Source: Wolfiporia cocos
Lineage: Eukaryota; Basidiomycota; Agaricomycetes; Polyporales; Phaeolaceae
Direction of reading: 5' to 3'
NCBI GenBank assembly: GCA_029448655.1
Contig: JACCLO010000006.1
Span: 2,418,001-2,482,000, forward strand
Length of the DNA: 64,000 nt
The translations under genes were made by a program, and so were the position numbers. Each line of letters starts with the position of its first letter. Position 1 is the stretch's first letter. The notes under the pieces were generated by a model. It searched no databases and was not told the origin of the DNA. It saw nothing but the letters and a program-made list of their open reading frames with translations. This document shows, piece after piece, positions 10,926 to 22,387 of the stretch.

Positions 10926-12402
10926 ATGTGTCCTCTGTTACATTCCTCATCACTAAGCAAGAAATCATCCTAGCAGAGCGACCTACGGGACTGGTGAATG
11001 AGTCCACCTTCCGCAAGGAGGTCCTGCCCTACGATCTCAAAGCGGGTAGCCAACAGGTGGTCGTGCGGGTCGACTACCTGTCGCTGGACCCGGCGTTGCG
11101 CCTGTGGATGAATGAGGGGGGTATGGTACCCTTGCCAATCGGGGAGACGATGTGGTCAATAGCGCTCGGAACAGTAGTGGAGGCCGGAGAGAGCAGTGGA
11201 TTCACAGAGGGGGACCTTGTTCAGGGGACACTTGGTCAGCATTAATCCAAGTGGCAGTGCATCAGTGATGCTCACTGCATGGCAGGGTGGACTGAGTATG
11301 CGCTGGTCGACAGCGGAAGCGTTACCAAAGTCAAGTAGGTTCACGGTGGCTGAGTGTCTTTTACGCAACTGAGCGCGGTCTTGTAGAGTTCCCGAGGGCG
11401 CTGAGTTCATCGACTTTCTGGGCCCGCTAGGCCACATAGGTCCGTCATCTCGAGATTACCCTCGAGTGTCTTCTTGAAGCTGACATCATAAATCCTAGGG
11501 CTTACCGCGCGCATCGTATGTCCATGATTCGTTTGGCGCTCGCCCAGTACTCAAAGTAGCGTACAGGGTCTACTAGAAGTAGGGAAGCTTCAACCGGGGG
11601 AGAAGCTCCTCGTATCATCTGCCGCAGGTGCCACAGGTTCAATCGTCTGCCAGATCGCCAAACACGTGGGCGCGAAAGTCTATGCGATTGCTGGTACCCC
11701 AGAGAAGTGCGCGTGGCTGGAGAATGATCTCGGCGTTGACAAGGCGCTGAACTACAAGAGCCCGACATTCCATGAAGACTTCATCAACTCAGTAGGCTAT
11801 TTTGACATCTTCTTCGATAATGTCGGTGGCGAGATACTTGACTTCGCGTTGACACGCATGAACACGCATGCGAGGGTCATCACGTGTGGTATGTCCTCTA
11901 TGCCCTGTCTTCATATTTTGGAAGCTTGACAATAAGTCTTGCAATAGGGACGATTTCTGAATATAGTGAATCCTTGTCATAGCTTCTAGCTCAAAATCGC
12001 CACTGAAATATTTGTCAGATACTCAGCAATCGAAAGGATTGTCTAACTATCGCCATCTCGGTTTGAAAAGAGCGAAGATCGAAGGCTTCTCTATGTTAGT
12101 TGTTGCATTATCCTGTTTCCTCTCCGTGATTTTAACATGCAGGCGTTTAGTTATGACCACACCGAACGGTTCCCTGAGATATTGGAATATGCGGGTACAC
12201 TGTTTAAGGAAGGCAGTATAAAGCGCAAATACCACGTCGTTAAAGGGCTTGCACAAGCACCACAGGCTCTCAACCTGCTGTTCGACGGGGGTAACACCGG
12301 GAAGCTGTACGTACCGCATTGGCAGCCATTTCACTGCTACAAAGCTCAGCTGACCTTGTGCCCTCCAGAGTGGTGAAGGTTTCGGGAATTACAGCGGATT
12401 AA
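10926..12402 (+). CDS. NADPH-dependent MDR reductase, PTGR/alkenal reductase type (tandem copy 3, damaged start codon)
   Basis: Downstream of the start the gene is intact. Exons are 10928-11234, 11286-11334, 11387-11439, 11499-11515, 11567-11888, 11948-11965, 12019-12094, 12151-12306 and 12369-12402, and all internal exon lengths match copies 1 and 2. The family motifs are present: YLSLDPALRLWM, SAAGATGSIVCQ, FFDNVGGEILD and DGGNTGKL. The start is odd. The frame that encodes the enzyme has no ATG before residue ~50. The only nearby ATG (10926) is out of frame because the sequence reads ATGTGTCC where ATGTCC would restore the frame, so one TG appears duplicated. Either the copy is newly inactivated, it uses GTG or a downstream ATG, or the base call is wrong. 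Confidence 0.8.
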
Positions 12403-13522
12403 TCAAGAAGAGTCAAATCCTATATACCAATGTTGCTTGTACCTACCTCACGCTGTCGACCTGAGCCTAGCTGGAATCTTAATGCGAGTGATCTCATTTT
12501 CATGAGAACAAGGTGGACGTGAATGTTCTACCAAGCGTATTGTATCTTGCGACGCATTTGCTGCCACCCGTTTGATATCGAAGAATTGATGTAGAAATAA
12601 TGCCCGGCGATTGGTCACATCAACAATACTGCGGTAGCGATGCGGAGGAAAATTGCGCTGCGGCGGTAGTTTAAAGTAGTGGGACCGAACGCCTTACCAG
12701 CATTGTTCTTGTCAATCACGCTGTCAATGAGATCGACATACACTCACCATCATTGGAACGAGCTTCGAAACGGCATGTCTCTTTCTGTTTTGAGCAAGTA
12801 TTCTGTGTCAAACATAAATCACACTGGTATAATCCGTATGAGTATTTTAGTAGCAGTATCTTATATGTGAGAGGGCGTTGAAGTGATTGACTACGCAGTG
12901 TGAACCCCATGCAGTCTTCTCCCATCGACTATCACCTGGCAGTTGGTTTGCTGTGCGAGGCGACGCCACGACATTGCATGATAGTTTGCCCTGATTTTAT
13001 TTTGAAGCACGCTCCACACGTACTCTCTCAGTATCGCTGGAATATTTCGCGCTCTTTCCTTTGTGTTCGCGGCTATCTTACTCAAGATTGTCAAGCTGCC
13101 ACACATGAGCATTCCGTGATCTTTGGTCCAGATAATCTCAGAAACAGAAAGAGTTCAATTTCACCGCTGAGGCTGCTTGTCCTGAGGCTGCTTGTCCATA
13201 GAACTTCAAGCTACCCAAGATAAGAAGCTCCTCAGAAGAGGCAAATGGAAGCATACTGCAGGAGGGTATTCTAGCCTACTAGCTATCTAAGCGATTACTG
13301 ACGATCGTGCTCGAGGTTATCGGTTAGTCATCGTTCAAGAGTTCATGCAATGAGTGACGCGTGGTATGGGCGTTCCATTCACTGATTCAGTTTAGACCGC
13401 GGCTGTGGGCCTTCTTCTTAAAGTTCTCAAGAGGCTTCACTTGACCATGTCCGGTCTCTTTGTCGCTACATGACCATTCAACGTTGCCGTTACCTTCCAT
13501 CATCACGACCACGCCACTGGCT
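12403..13522. other. Intergenic region, nothing recognised
   Basis: About 1.1 kb between the reductase array and the CAF120-like gene. No coding fragment, repeat pair or RNA gene was recognised. The promoter of the downstream gene should be in its last part. Confidence 0.5.
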
Positions 13523-16500
13523 ATGACCTCTGTCTCCCAAGGCGGTAGCACCAGCCCCCGCTGGGACAGCCGCAATCAGGGCTTCATCTCGCCGGCCCAG
13601 CTCCAGCAGTGGAAGAAACAACATCAGCAACGCGCTAGTCATGAGTTCTTGTCGTCACCAGATGCAGAGGAGCCCTCCCAGGAACCCGCTCAGCAAGAGA
13701 TGAGTCCTCAGAGTCCTCAGATCCAAGGGAATAGGAAAGCCTCTGCGAGTCCACCGTCGGGAGGCCATTCTCGTAGTCTGTCTGCGTTCTCTCTCTTCAA
13801 ATTCAGATCCTCCAACCACGATAATGATCCTGCTCAGGCTGCCGACGCGCCTCAGCCGAAGCCGCCTCAGCCAATTCAGAACGAGAGTAAGAACGGGTCT
13901 GCACGACAGGCGCATGCACCTCCTCCTCTGAGAGCTAGCTCGGGCGACAGTGCGAACGCTCAACAGCCTCCAACGAACCCTATTGCCCTCAGCCGGATAC
14001 CCTCTGCGGGCTCTGTGCCTCCCATGCACCCGGAGATTCGCTCAATTGTTTCACTGACTCTCGCACATTCCCACAAAATCTACTTCTCTGGGCCCCTGGT
14101 CAAGAAGGTCGTCAAGAATCCTGACGGGCAGAGGCCTGCAAGGGATGATGGCTGGCGGGACGTGTGGGCGCAGCTTGGCGGAACGACGTTGAGTATATGG
14201 GACATGAAGGCGATCGAGGAGGCGAGCAAGCAGGGTACGCAGGTTCCACCCACCTACATCAATATCACAGATGCTGTAAGTGGTATTTACATAATTGTAC
14301 CGTGGTTCATCTAATTGCTTCTTGTCCGACCTCGCCTTGCAAAGTTCGTAAACGTCTTGGGGTCCGTGACGGTACCACAGGCGGGGAACGGAGTGGCGAG
14401 GAAATATTCACATGTGGTGACCGTTAACACTGCAGGGTCAAATCTGCTCTACTTTGCATGCCCGTCTCCAGATGCGCTGTTGTCGTGGAGCTCTGCGTTG
14501 CGTCTTGCGGCCTGGGAAAAGTCGAGGCTCGAAGAGATCTATACGGCCCATTTAATCAGGATCACCCTGAATGATGGTGAGAACCACGCAAGTCCAACTG
14601 TGTGCACATGCTCAACCAGCAAGTCAGGCCGGGATACGCCTACGCCGCTGGTGCACGGACACATGGAGGGCTGGGTGCGGATCCGCATCGCAGGGCAGGT
14701 CGATTGGAAGCGGCTGTGGATGGTCGTCACGGCAGGTGGGCAGTCTCACGACGGATCGTCCGTCTCGTCCTTCGACCAGTTAAATCGGCCAGCTACCCCG
14801 ACAACCGCCCCGCGCAAGAAGCGCATCTCCAACCTCTTTTCTCGCGAGCGCAGCCCCGAGCGGTTACCGCCGGCCAGCCTGAAGCCCGCTCTGCAATTGT
14901 TCGCGTCGTCGAAGTCAAAAGACAAGAAGAAGCCCGTCTTGACGATGCACAGCATCACGCAAGCCTTCGCAGTGTATCCCGAGCGGCCGGAGCTGATAAG
15001 CCGGAGCACGTTGATGAAGCTGGAGGGCTCCATGGGCGATGAGGAAATTGCAGGCGACATGAAGTACCGCGAGTGCTGGTTGATGATCCTCCCGGAGTTC
15101 GATGGCAGCAATATACGTGCATCCGAGATGCTTAAATGGCTCATCGGTAAGTGCGTTGTGCATAGTCGGTCATGACGCATTGAACGGTCGTACTAGCTAT
15201 CCATGATGCATTCGAGCTGTACGGGAGACCCCGTAAATACAGCTGGGATCCACGGGATCCCCGCAGTATGATGTTCGCTTATCCGATTGGCCCTCAACGA
15301 GACGTATGCTTCGTTTATCAGTTGACATGTCAAAACCTGACCATTTGTTAGATGCTGTTCTTGGACCGCGCTTTGGCGGAGACACTAGATCTTCGTGATG
15401 ATCGAACCTCATCCATACGTTCGCAGCTACGGGACATATTGGCCAAGCGGATGCGTGGCGTAGAGTTACCGAGTCCCACCACGGATCGTCCGCCTGTTCT
15501 GCCACCTCTCCCGGACGTGTACGCGAGCGATCTACATGATGAGCCTCTGTCACTGCCCGAGATGCCAGAGCCAGAGGAACAGCCGCAAGCGCCGCCGTCC
15601 CCGCAGGAACAGCCCACCTTACAGCTACCGCCTCTCAATTTCGAGATGTCTGTATCCGATCCAAATCCTCCTGCCGTCCCTGAAAAGCGCGTTCTGACAC
15701 CCATCGCTGAGCGCAGTGTTCCCACCCGCGGCCACAGCCGGTCATTGTCCACCGAGAAAACGGCCTCAAAGATTAGTACCACGCCGCCTCAATCCGCAAT
15801 TATGGAGACACATCAGGAGGCAAACAGTTCAATCATAGGCCAGCCGCTGGTAAGCCCACTAGATAACAGCAGTCCTGCCGATCAAGACCTTCGTGGCGCT
15901 GCCAAACGAAGTGAAGAGTCATCATACGCGATCAGCTCTGCCTCGCGTCCGGATTCAAGGCTCAGTCGACCCGAGCTCGCACGGCCTTCGTCAAAGTCCT
16001 CCATGGCTATGGGATCCTCTACAGCGCCCACCACGCCGAGTGTCCAAGCGCACGCGCCTCAGGTGGCTGATACACGCCCGAAGAATCCTCGAACTATATC
16101 CTCGCAGGCTTCGTCTCCCACGACCGTGAATATTCCACCCACACCGCCCCCTGTCAACGTAGCTTCATCTCGTCCGACGACACCAGTGCTGCGCTCAAAC
16201 GCAGTGTCGCTTGCTTCTCCCTCGCCTCCGGCGTCTCCGATGCGCCCGATGGACCTCTCAAAATCGCGCCCAACTCCTTCGCGCAACACCTCAGCTTCCA
16301 TCTATTCTACCGATAGCCTGCCTCCCGTTCCACCCAAAGCTCACGACACTGACGATTTTTCGCACGCCGCCGGCGCGCTGTACTATATGCGACAGATACA
16401 CAGAGAGCTTGCGCAGGAAGCTCAACAGCCGCCGCCGCCCATTAGCAAAGACGACGATGACGAGACCTCATCAGAGGAAGCTGAGTCGTACACGCCGCCG

Positions 16501-18791
16501 CCGCGGTTCGCGACGAACCCGCTGCACGTCAGACATGAGAGTCCGCCTCGACCCGCGCGCAACGATCACCCTTCTGCTACGCGACGGGATACACAGTCTC
16601 AGTCTGCCCCGTCGTTGCGGTCCAAATTGTCCGCGGCCTCGGAAGCGTCCTCGGCAATGTCCGCGACCGCGACCAGATCGGGAATGGCGCGCAGGCCCTC
16701 TGGCGCACGTGCGCCTGTGAAGTCGCCAGCCCTCGTGCGTAGCACCTTCTCACCTACGCCTAGCCCTCGCGAACACCTCGACGAGCACGACATGGCCAGC
16801 GACGACGAGCAGCCTCCCGCCGCGCCAGCGAACCACGAGCACGCACATGCCTTCGAGGACCCCACCGCTGACGCCCTGGCAGCGCTCACGTTCCTCGAAC
16901 AGGACGAGAACGGCGAGAGACCCGCGTCGCAACCAAAGCCATCGTCACCTGGTGCGAGCCCCAGCTCGTCGCCACCCATACCTCAGGTGGTAGAACCGGC
17001 TGGCAGCCCGGTGAAGTCGTCTGCAAAGCGCGAATACAGGTCGTCGTTCGCGATGTCGAAGCAGGCTGCAGAGAGAAAAGCCAAGGCCCAGGCTCAGCAT
17101 GCGGCGTTGAGCAAACCGGGCAGGGCCAACGGCAAGCGTAGAAAGGCCGGACATGGTGCGTGGGCGGAGAGCAGCGATGAGGAGGAGGAGGAGGAGGAAG
17201 AGGACGACGACGACGACGACGACGTCGACGTCGACTCCGACACTGAGCCGCCACCGCGCGCCTTCAGCTCTGGCAGGCAATCTATGGTAGGCTCTGTCGC
17301 TGCCAGCAATTCTGGAAGCGCGGCGCTCCCACCAAACCGGGGTGTTTCGCCCGCGAGATCATCGGGGGATGTTAGCCCCGGTGCGTATCCGCCATCAGCC
17401 CGCAGAGCGCCTCGCGAGCTCCCCCAGCTGCCCCCGCAAGGCTATGCCAGTATGTTGCATGCACGTTCTCTTGGATCGCATACTGATCTTCCCACACAGG
17501 TAATCAAGGCTCTCAAGAATACCTCAGCCCTCAGCCCCGTCGATTCCCACCGGACGGATATGCTGGCCAGCAAATGCCAATGCCAGAGGGCCCTCGCCCA
17601 GCTCCCTCGCCTCAGTCATATCAACGGCCGCTTTCCGAGTATCCGCAGCCGAACCCGAGCCCTAACCCTGCTGCTCGTCATACGATTTGGAGCCAGGTCT
17701 TGGATCCAGGGAAGGGACCTGGCGGCCCGCCACCAACGCCGCCGGGTGGCTCGAGTCGCGATACGTTTATACAGCTCGAGCCCCCTGGGCAGGCGATGTC
17801 CAAGGCCTTCACTCCCCATGGCTTGCTGTCGGCGGGTCTGCAAGACAGGCAAGAGCGCTCGGCGAAGAGACAAGAGGAGCTTGCACGCGAGACAGGCGTA
17901 TCGCTCATCAACGTGCCCAACAAGCCTCCTCCACCGCAGACTGGCCTGCTCGGTGCTGTCACAGCTCACGAGCGGGAGCGGAAACGCGAGGGCGGCATTG
18001 GCGCCGCTTTGACTGAGCGCGAACGTGAACGGCGACTGGCGGAGGAACGACAACGCAAGCTTGATGACTTCCAGCGGCAGCAGCTCGAGCAGATGCAGGG
18101 CGGACAGATGTACGGAATGGGCATGCCCGGCTTCAACCCGATGATGAACCCGATGATGATGGGCATGAACCCGATGATGACTGGCGGGTGGGGCTTCCCC
18201 GGAATGATGCCTGGCTTCACGAATCCCCAGCACATGATGGCCGCACAGCAGGCCGCGATGCAGGCGTACCAGCAAGCGATGATCGCGTTCTCGCAAGCGG
18301 GCGGCGAGGGCGGACCTGCGCCGCTCAACCCGATGATGACCGGCGGGAGCATGGGCATGGGCGGGATGGGCATGGGCGGGATGGACCCGCGCATGTCGAT
18401 GATGGGCATGCCGATGATGAGCCCAGGGATGGGCATGAATCCCGGTATGGGCATGAATCCGATGAACACTGGCATGGGCATGAGTCCCATGAACACCGGC
18501 ATGAGCCCGATGAATCCAGGCATGGGCATGAACCCGGGCATGGGCATGGGCGGGATGGGCATGGGAATGCCGCCGCAGATGACGGGAGGCAACTTCGACT
18601 CACGCCCGCCGCAATCCTCATTCGACCCCGGCATGCAGCCCCCGAGCGACGCAGAGGGGGGTGGGCCGCGGCAGTACTCGTCGCAGAACAGCTCTGCGGA
18701 AGGGCCCGCTGCGCCGCCGCCGCCACGCCTCGTCAATGCGGGCGGCGAGGAGCAGAGAGGCCGTGCGGGCTCGACCGCTGCTGAGCGGTAA
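13523..18791 (+). CDS. CAF120: CAF120-like PH-domain protein (CCR4-NOT associated)
   Basis: The model has five exons (13523-14275, 14345-15146, 15197-15303, 15352-17449, 17500-18791) and gives about 1683 residues. After a Ser/Pro-rich N-terminus comes a split PH-like region (residues ~170-330; KIYFSGPLVKKV, WAQLGGTTLSIWD, LLYFACPSPDALLSWSSALR). A second module follows (GHMEGWVRIRIAGQVDWKRLW, then FAVYPERPELI and KYRECWLMILPEFDG), ending with GRPRKYSWDPRDPRSMMFAYP. This order is that of fungal Caf120/Skg3 proteins, linked to the CCR4-NOT complex and the bud neck in yeast. The remainder is low complexity: Ser/Pro-rich sequence, a run of Glu then Asp near 17180-17230, a charged coiled-coil-like RERERRLAEERQ segment and a Met/Gly-rich tail. 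The final acceptor can be 17499 or 17508; both keep the frame. Confidence 0.85.
17180..17245 (+). repeat. Acidic codon repeat (GAG/GAC runs) in the CAF120-like gene
   Basis: Tandem GAG/GAA and then GAC codons encode an uninterrupted run of Glu followed by Asp within a disordered region. Such triplet runs often differ in length between strains. Confidence 0.8.
18100..18590 (+). repeat. Met/Gly/Pro/Asn-rich degenerate repeats in the CAF120-like gene
   Basis: Irregular repeats of GMGMNPMN-like units, plus three copies of a PMMTGG-like motif, encode a Met-rich C-terminal low-complexity tail. The antisense strand is open over much of it only because of this bias. Confidence 0.8.
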
Positions 18792-19278
18792 ACTATGCAC
18801 GGACCTTTATGGCAGATTTTATGTTCTATGGTCGTTACAGGATATGTGGACAGTCGATTATTCGTTTCTCTGTTTTCCGGCGCTCGGACGGTTGCACGCA
18901 TACGCTACTTACGCTACAGTTGCACAGGAATTGGGTCCGATTATATGTCCAGTAATGCTCTCCGTCTCCTGCACTCTCTACTATGTACGAGCCTCTCGTA
19001 AGTCGCTACCTCCGCGATCCCAATCTCATTGGCTTCGGCGCATTGCACGAAAGAGTGCGTATCGATATAAATCTACGCGGTCGTTCTCTCGGTTGAGTTT
19101 GTTGAATGCACGGCAATCGGTGGATCTGTGAATCGTCGAGTCGATCGCCGTGTTCACGCGTCGCGCGCCGATCCTGTTCCAGCATGACGCGCTGCATCAG
19201 GCTGAGCAAGCAAACCTAGTGCTAGTGAGTGTCTTGTTTCTACCACCACCTGGCTAGTCAATTTCATCTATATAAACG
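18792..19278. other. Intergenic region, nothing recognised
   Basis: About 490 bases between two genes on the same strand. No coding sequence or repeat was recognised. It should hold the CAF120 terminator and the promoter of the next gene. Confidence 0.5.
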
Positions 19279-20648
19279 ATGCCTCTCAGGGTCGGCTACG
19301 GTGAGTTCACAATACATCTTGTCAGCGGAATACGACCCGACGGGAATTGGAATGCTCGGCTAGTCCGCGAACACTTCTCGTCGCCTCTTCTTCAATTCGC
19401 CGATGCTGATGGAGGCAAGACATTTATCCTTGTCGAGTGCCCAAGCGGGACCGGCCAGCTGATCTCGCGGCTCACGAATGACGAGATCGATGTCGCGGTG
19501 TGAGTGACGAACCGAGATACGAAGTTGTACGGGACTGCACTGACGCTGTACTGGCGGTGCGTTTGCAGCGCGTTGACCGATCCACTGATCTCTGGCATCG
19601 CTAAGGGCTCGGAGCATTACAAGCTCGTCGGGAGCTATGTTACTACGCCGCTAAACTGGTGGGAGGAGAAGCGGGATCCACACTGCGAGAGCATCGCCTG
19701 ATAGGTTTTCTGCTATGCATAGGGCAGTCATTACCGGGAAAGACACGAAGTACAACGAGATCGCTGACTTGCAGGGGACCACCATCGGCATCTCGCGCTA
19801 CGGCAGGCAAGTATGATGCCTCTGTCCAATCTCGTGGAATGATAACCCTGGGGTGCATTCAGTGGCAGCCAGACGATGGCGTACGTAATGGCCCTCCAGC
19901 AAGGTTGGCCGACGGACAAGCTTCAATTCCGTGGTATGCATTCTCCTCAACACCAGAGACCTCCGGGAGGCTTCTGATCTACGATCTCGCAGTGAACAAC
20001 GACATCCGCGGTCTGCTCGACTCGGTCAATGACGGGACGACAAGCGCGTTCATGTGGGAATGGTTCACGACCAAACCGTTCGTCGATGCCGGCGAGGCGC
20101 GCTTCGTGAGCCCCCATCCAGCCTCGCCTGTTTCTTGCCTGAGGTGGACCCCATACTCCCCTATAGATCGGCTCGGTCCCAACTCCCTGGCCCTCCTGGC
20201 TCATCGCGGCGCACCCCACACGGGCGTCCGCAGAGGCGCTCCGCACCTTCCTCACCACGCTCACGACGTACGTGCGCGCGTTCGATGCGCTTGACGCGCG
20301 TGCGGGACCAGACGTCGCATTCATCCAGGAGCGATTCGGATATCCCAAGGAGGACGTTGAGGTGCGTGGATGTCTTCTCGTGTAATGCGCGATCTTGAAA
20401 AGCGAGGGTGGCTGATGTATGGCGTATGGCAGGCGTGGCTCAAGACTGTGGCGTGGACTCAGGACTGCACGACCATCCCGAGGAAGGTCGTCGCGGACAC
20501 TCTCGAGTATGCCTGCCCTCCGTCGCAGGAATATTGATACTCATGACTTATGTGAAGGGTTCTCGAGAAGGCGGGCTTCATCAAAGCACCAGAGGGTGGG
20601 TTTGATGTGGCGCACTTTGTGAACAGCGGCATTGCGACGCTAGTCTAG
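19279..20648 (+). CDS. Periplasmic-binding-protein-like II fold protein, Ca3427 type
   Basis: The model has nine exons (19279-19300, 19364-19499, 19569-19658, 19723-19806, 19863-19933, 19993-20105, 20167-20361, 20433-20506, 20558-20648) and gives 291 residues. The N-terminus (MPLRVGYVREHFSSPL), the ECPSGTGQLI segment, the ALTDPL motif and the GISRYGSGSQTMAY loop fit the Candida Ca3427-like group of fungal intracellular proteins. Their fold is that of SsuA/THI5 solute-binding proteins. The FMWEWFTTKPF motif is also typical. The ligand in this group is not firmly known; kinship to THI5/NMT1 suggests a small heterocyclic or sulfonate-like ligand, which is inference. The fourth intron uses a GC donor (19807, AG|GCAAGT), needed to keep the conserved GSGSQ loop. 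No signal peptide is seen, so it is cytosolic. Confidence 0.85.
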
Positions 20649-22387
20649 AGATCTCGGAGGTCAAGCGGATGAATGAAGTAGAGATCAAGCTGAATTCCCT
20701 CTCAGTATCTATATCAGTGCATCTAGCAAGCAGACGCAGGTGAAAATTTGACATACCGAGTAAATGCCCGCATCACTAGCCAGCGTTCTGCGCTAGTCTG
20801 GGAGCAGCGTACTGATGTCGACCCTGATGCATCACTCACCTCCATGCCCAAGACGTGTGTTGCTTACACAGCCGCCCCTTCAGAACAACGTATTAAGCGG
20901 ATGCTGCCACAGCTAGACGATATGTAACGTTAAGCTGAAGTTGGTCTCTGCCCCCCAGCCTCTCAATGTGTCCTTCATAACCATCGACATATACCTGCCT
21001 TATGCCTCGCTCGTATAGTACGTTGTCCTTTTGTCACTGGGGGCGCTCTGTGCGGAGGACTGAGCGACTATACTGATGAGCAATTCTAAACCTGCCCCAA
21101 GCACCGCCCGACTATGGAGACCATTCACCGCAAAAGTGAGATTGGACATCAACCATCCCAGTTTGAAAACTGAACTCCCGGACGCACCCCAACGGAAGTT
21201 GACGAGGGCTAGTCAACTTGAACACAGAAGACAACAGCTGGAAGTCATATTGGGCCAAGGCTGTCTGACGAGCAGGCGTGTTGAGAGTCAAGTAACCCAG
21301 AAACCTGTCTGGATTTCAAGGAAGGTGTCCGGACTCAGTTGTATTTGACTATTCGACCAGGGCCCTGACCGATTACCTCAACCATCAACCTCCGTGCACA
21401 ACCGACGTACTGCGATGAATGCTGCCGTACTAATCCTCGGAGTGAGTGGAATTTAACGGGGCACAACGACACGGGATTTGTAGACCCTGGCGCTGGCTTA
21501 TGATACCCATCGAAGAACAGAAAAGCTTCATTCAGAATAGGACATTCACAACAATTATAGGTCAGAATGTGCGCTTTCGCGTCGAGAATCCACAAGTCCA
21601 ACTTACTGGTTCTGCCATCACAAATGAGATATTTTGGCAGGCATGTTTTCAGCATTGTAGAAGACGCAGGTGAGTATGCACGATGAATTATTAAAACACT
21701 GCATTTCAAGCATAAAAATAGTATATGTCGGAAGCTAACGGTCACGATAGTGTCTCTAAGTGTGATTATGGCTTTATGCAATACTCACGGTCTGCGGTAT
21801 TCGACTAGAACATCTTGGTCTTACAACTCTACCAGGAACGCCCCGGAGTGTACATACAACTGTTAGCGATGATATGAGAAAGTGGCTACAAAATCAAATT
21901 AGTGTCATTGCATAGAAACAGTAATCAACTATCGCTGCGACTGTACCGAACATGGTCGAGCTAGGCTAGTTCGTTGTACATTAGCTATACCAAGTCTCCG
22001 GCAGTAGTTCGTTAGCCAAGCTCACTCGCTCATCGCTCATCGCTCCGAGAGCCCGTGCTCGTCCTTAATCAGCATTCAAAGTCGAAGTATGCCAAGTTGC
22101 CAACATTCAAATGTGCTGAGCAATACCAATCAGATTCTGAGGCATGCCTGAGGACTTTACAATACAGACACATTCGGCTAACACACTTCGCGTTCTCCTG
22201 AGCGCCACACGAGAAGGATATGAGAACATGTACATAAAACCACTCCCTTAGTTAGTATCGTATCATACACCTTATACTCACATTCGGAACATAGGGCATT
22301 AAATAAGGCATAGAAACTTCCAAAACATCTTCGAACGTGGTAAAAAGACCCAGATGCCCCAGACGACAGAATCTCAAAACACCAAAA
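20649..22387. other. Gene-poor intergenic region, nothing firmly recognised
   Basis: About 1.7 kb with short, inconsistent open frames. The longest (minus strand, 21335-21781) has no family resemblance that I recognise and no supporting splice structure. This is the start of a gene-poor, decaying block reaching to ~32.4 kb. Confidence 0.5.

Noticed and set aside
15348..18901. Long open frames antisense to the CAF120-like gene (for example 17966-18901 minus, 17616-18296 minus)
   Set aside because: They mirror Met/Gly- and Ser/Pro-rich codons of the real gene, have no independent family resemblance, and the plus strand is supported by domains and splice phases.
21335..21781. 148-codon minus-strand open frame
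   Set aside because: No recognised domain, biased composition and no splice or neighbour support; it may be chance or a relic.
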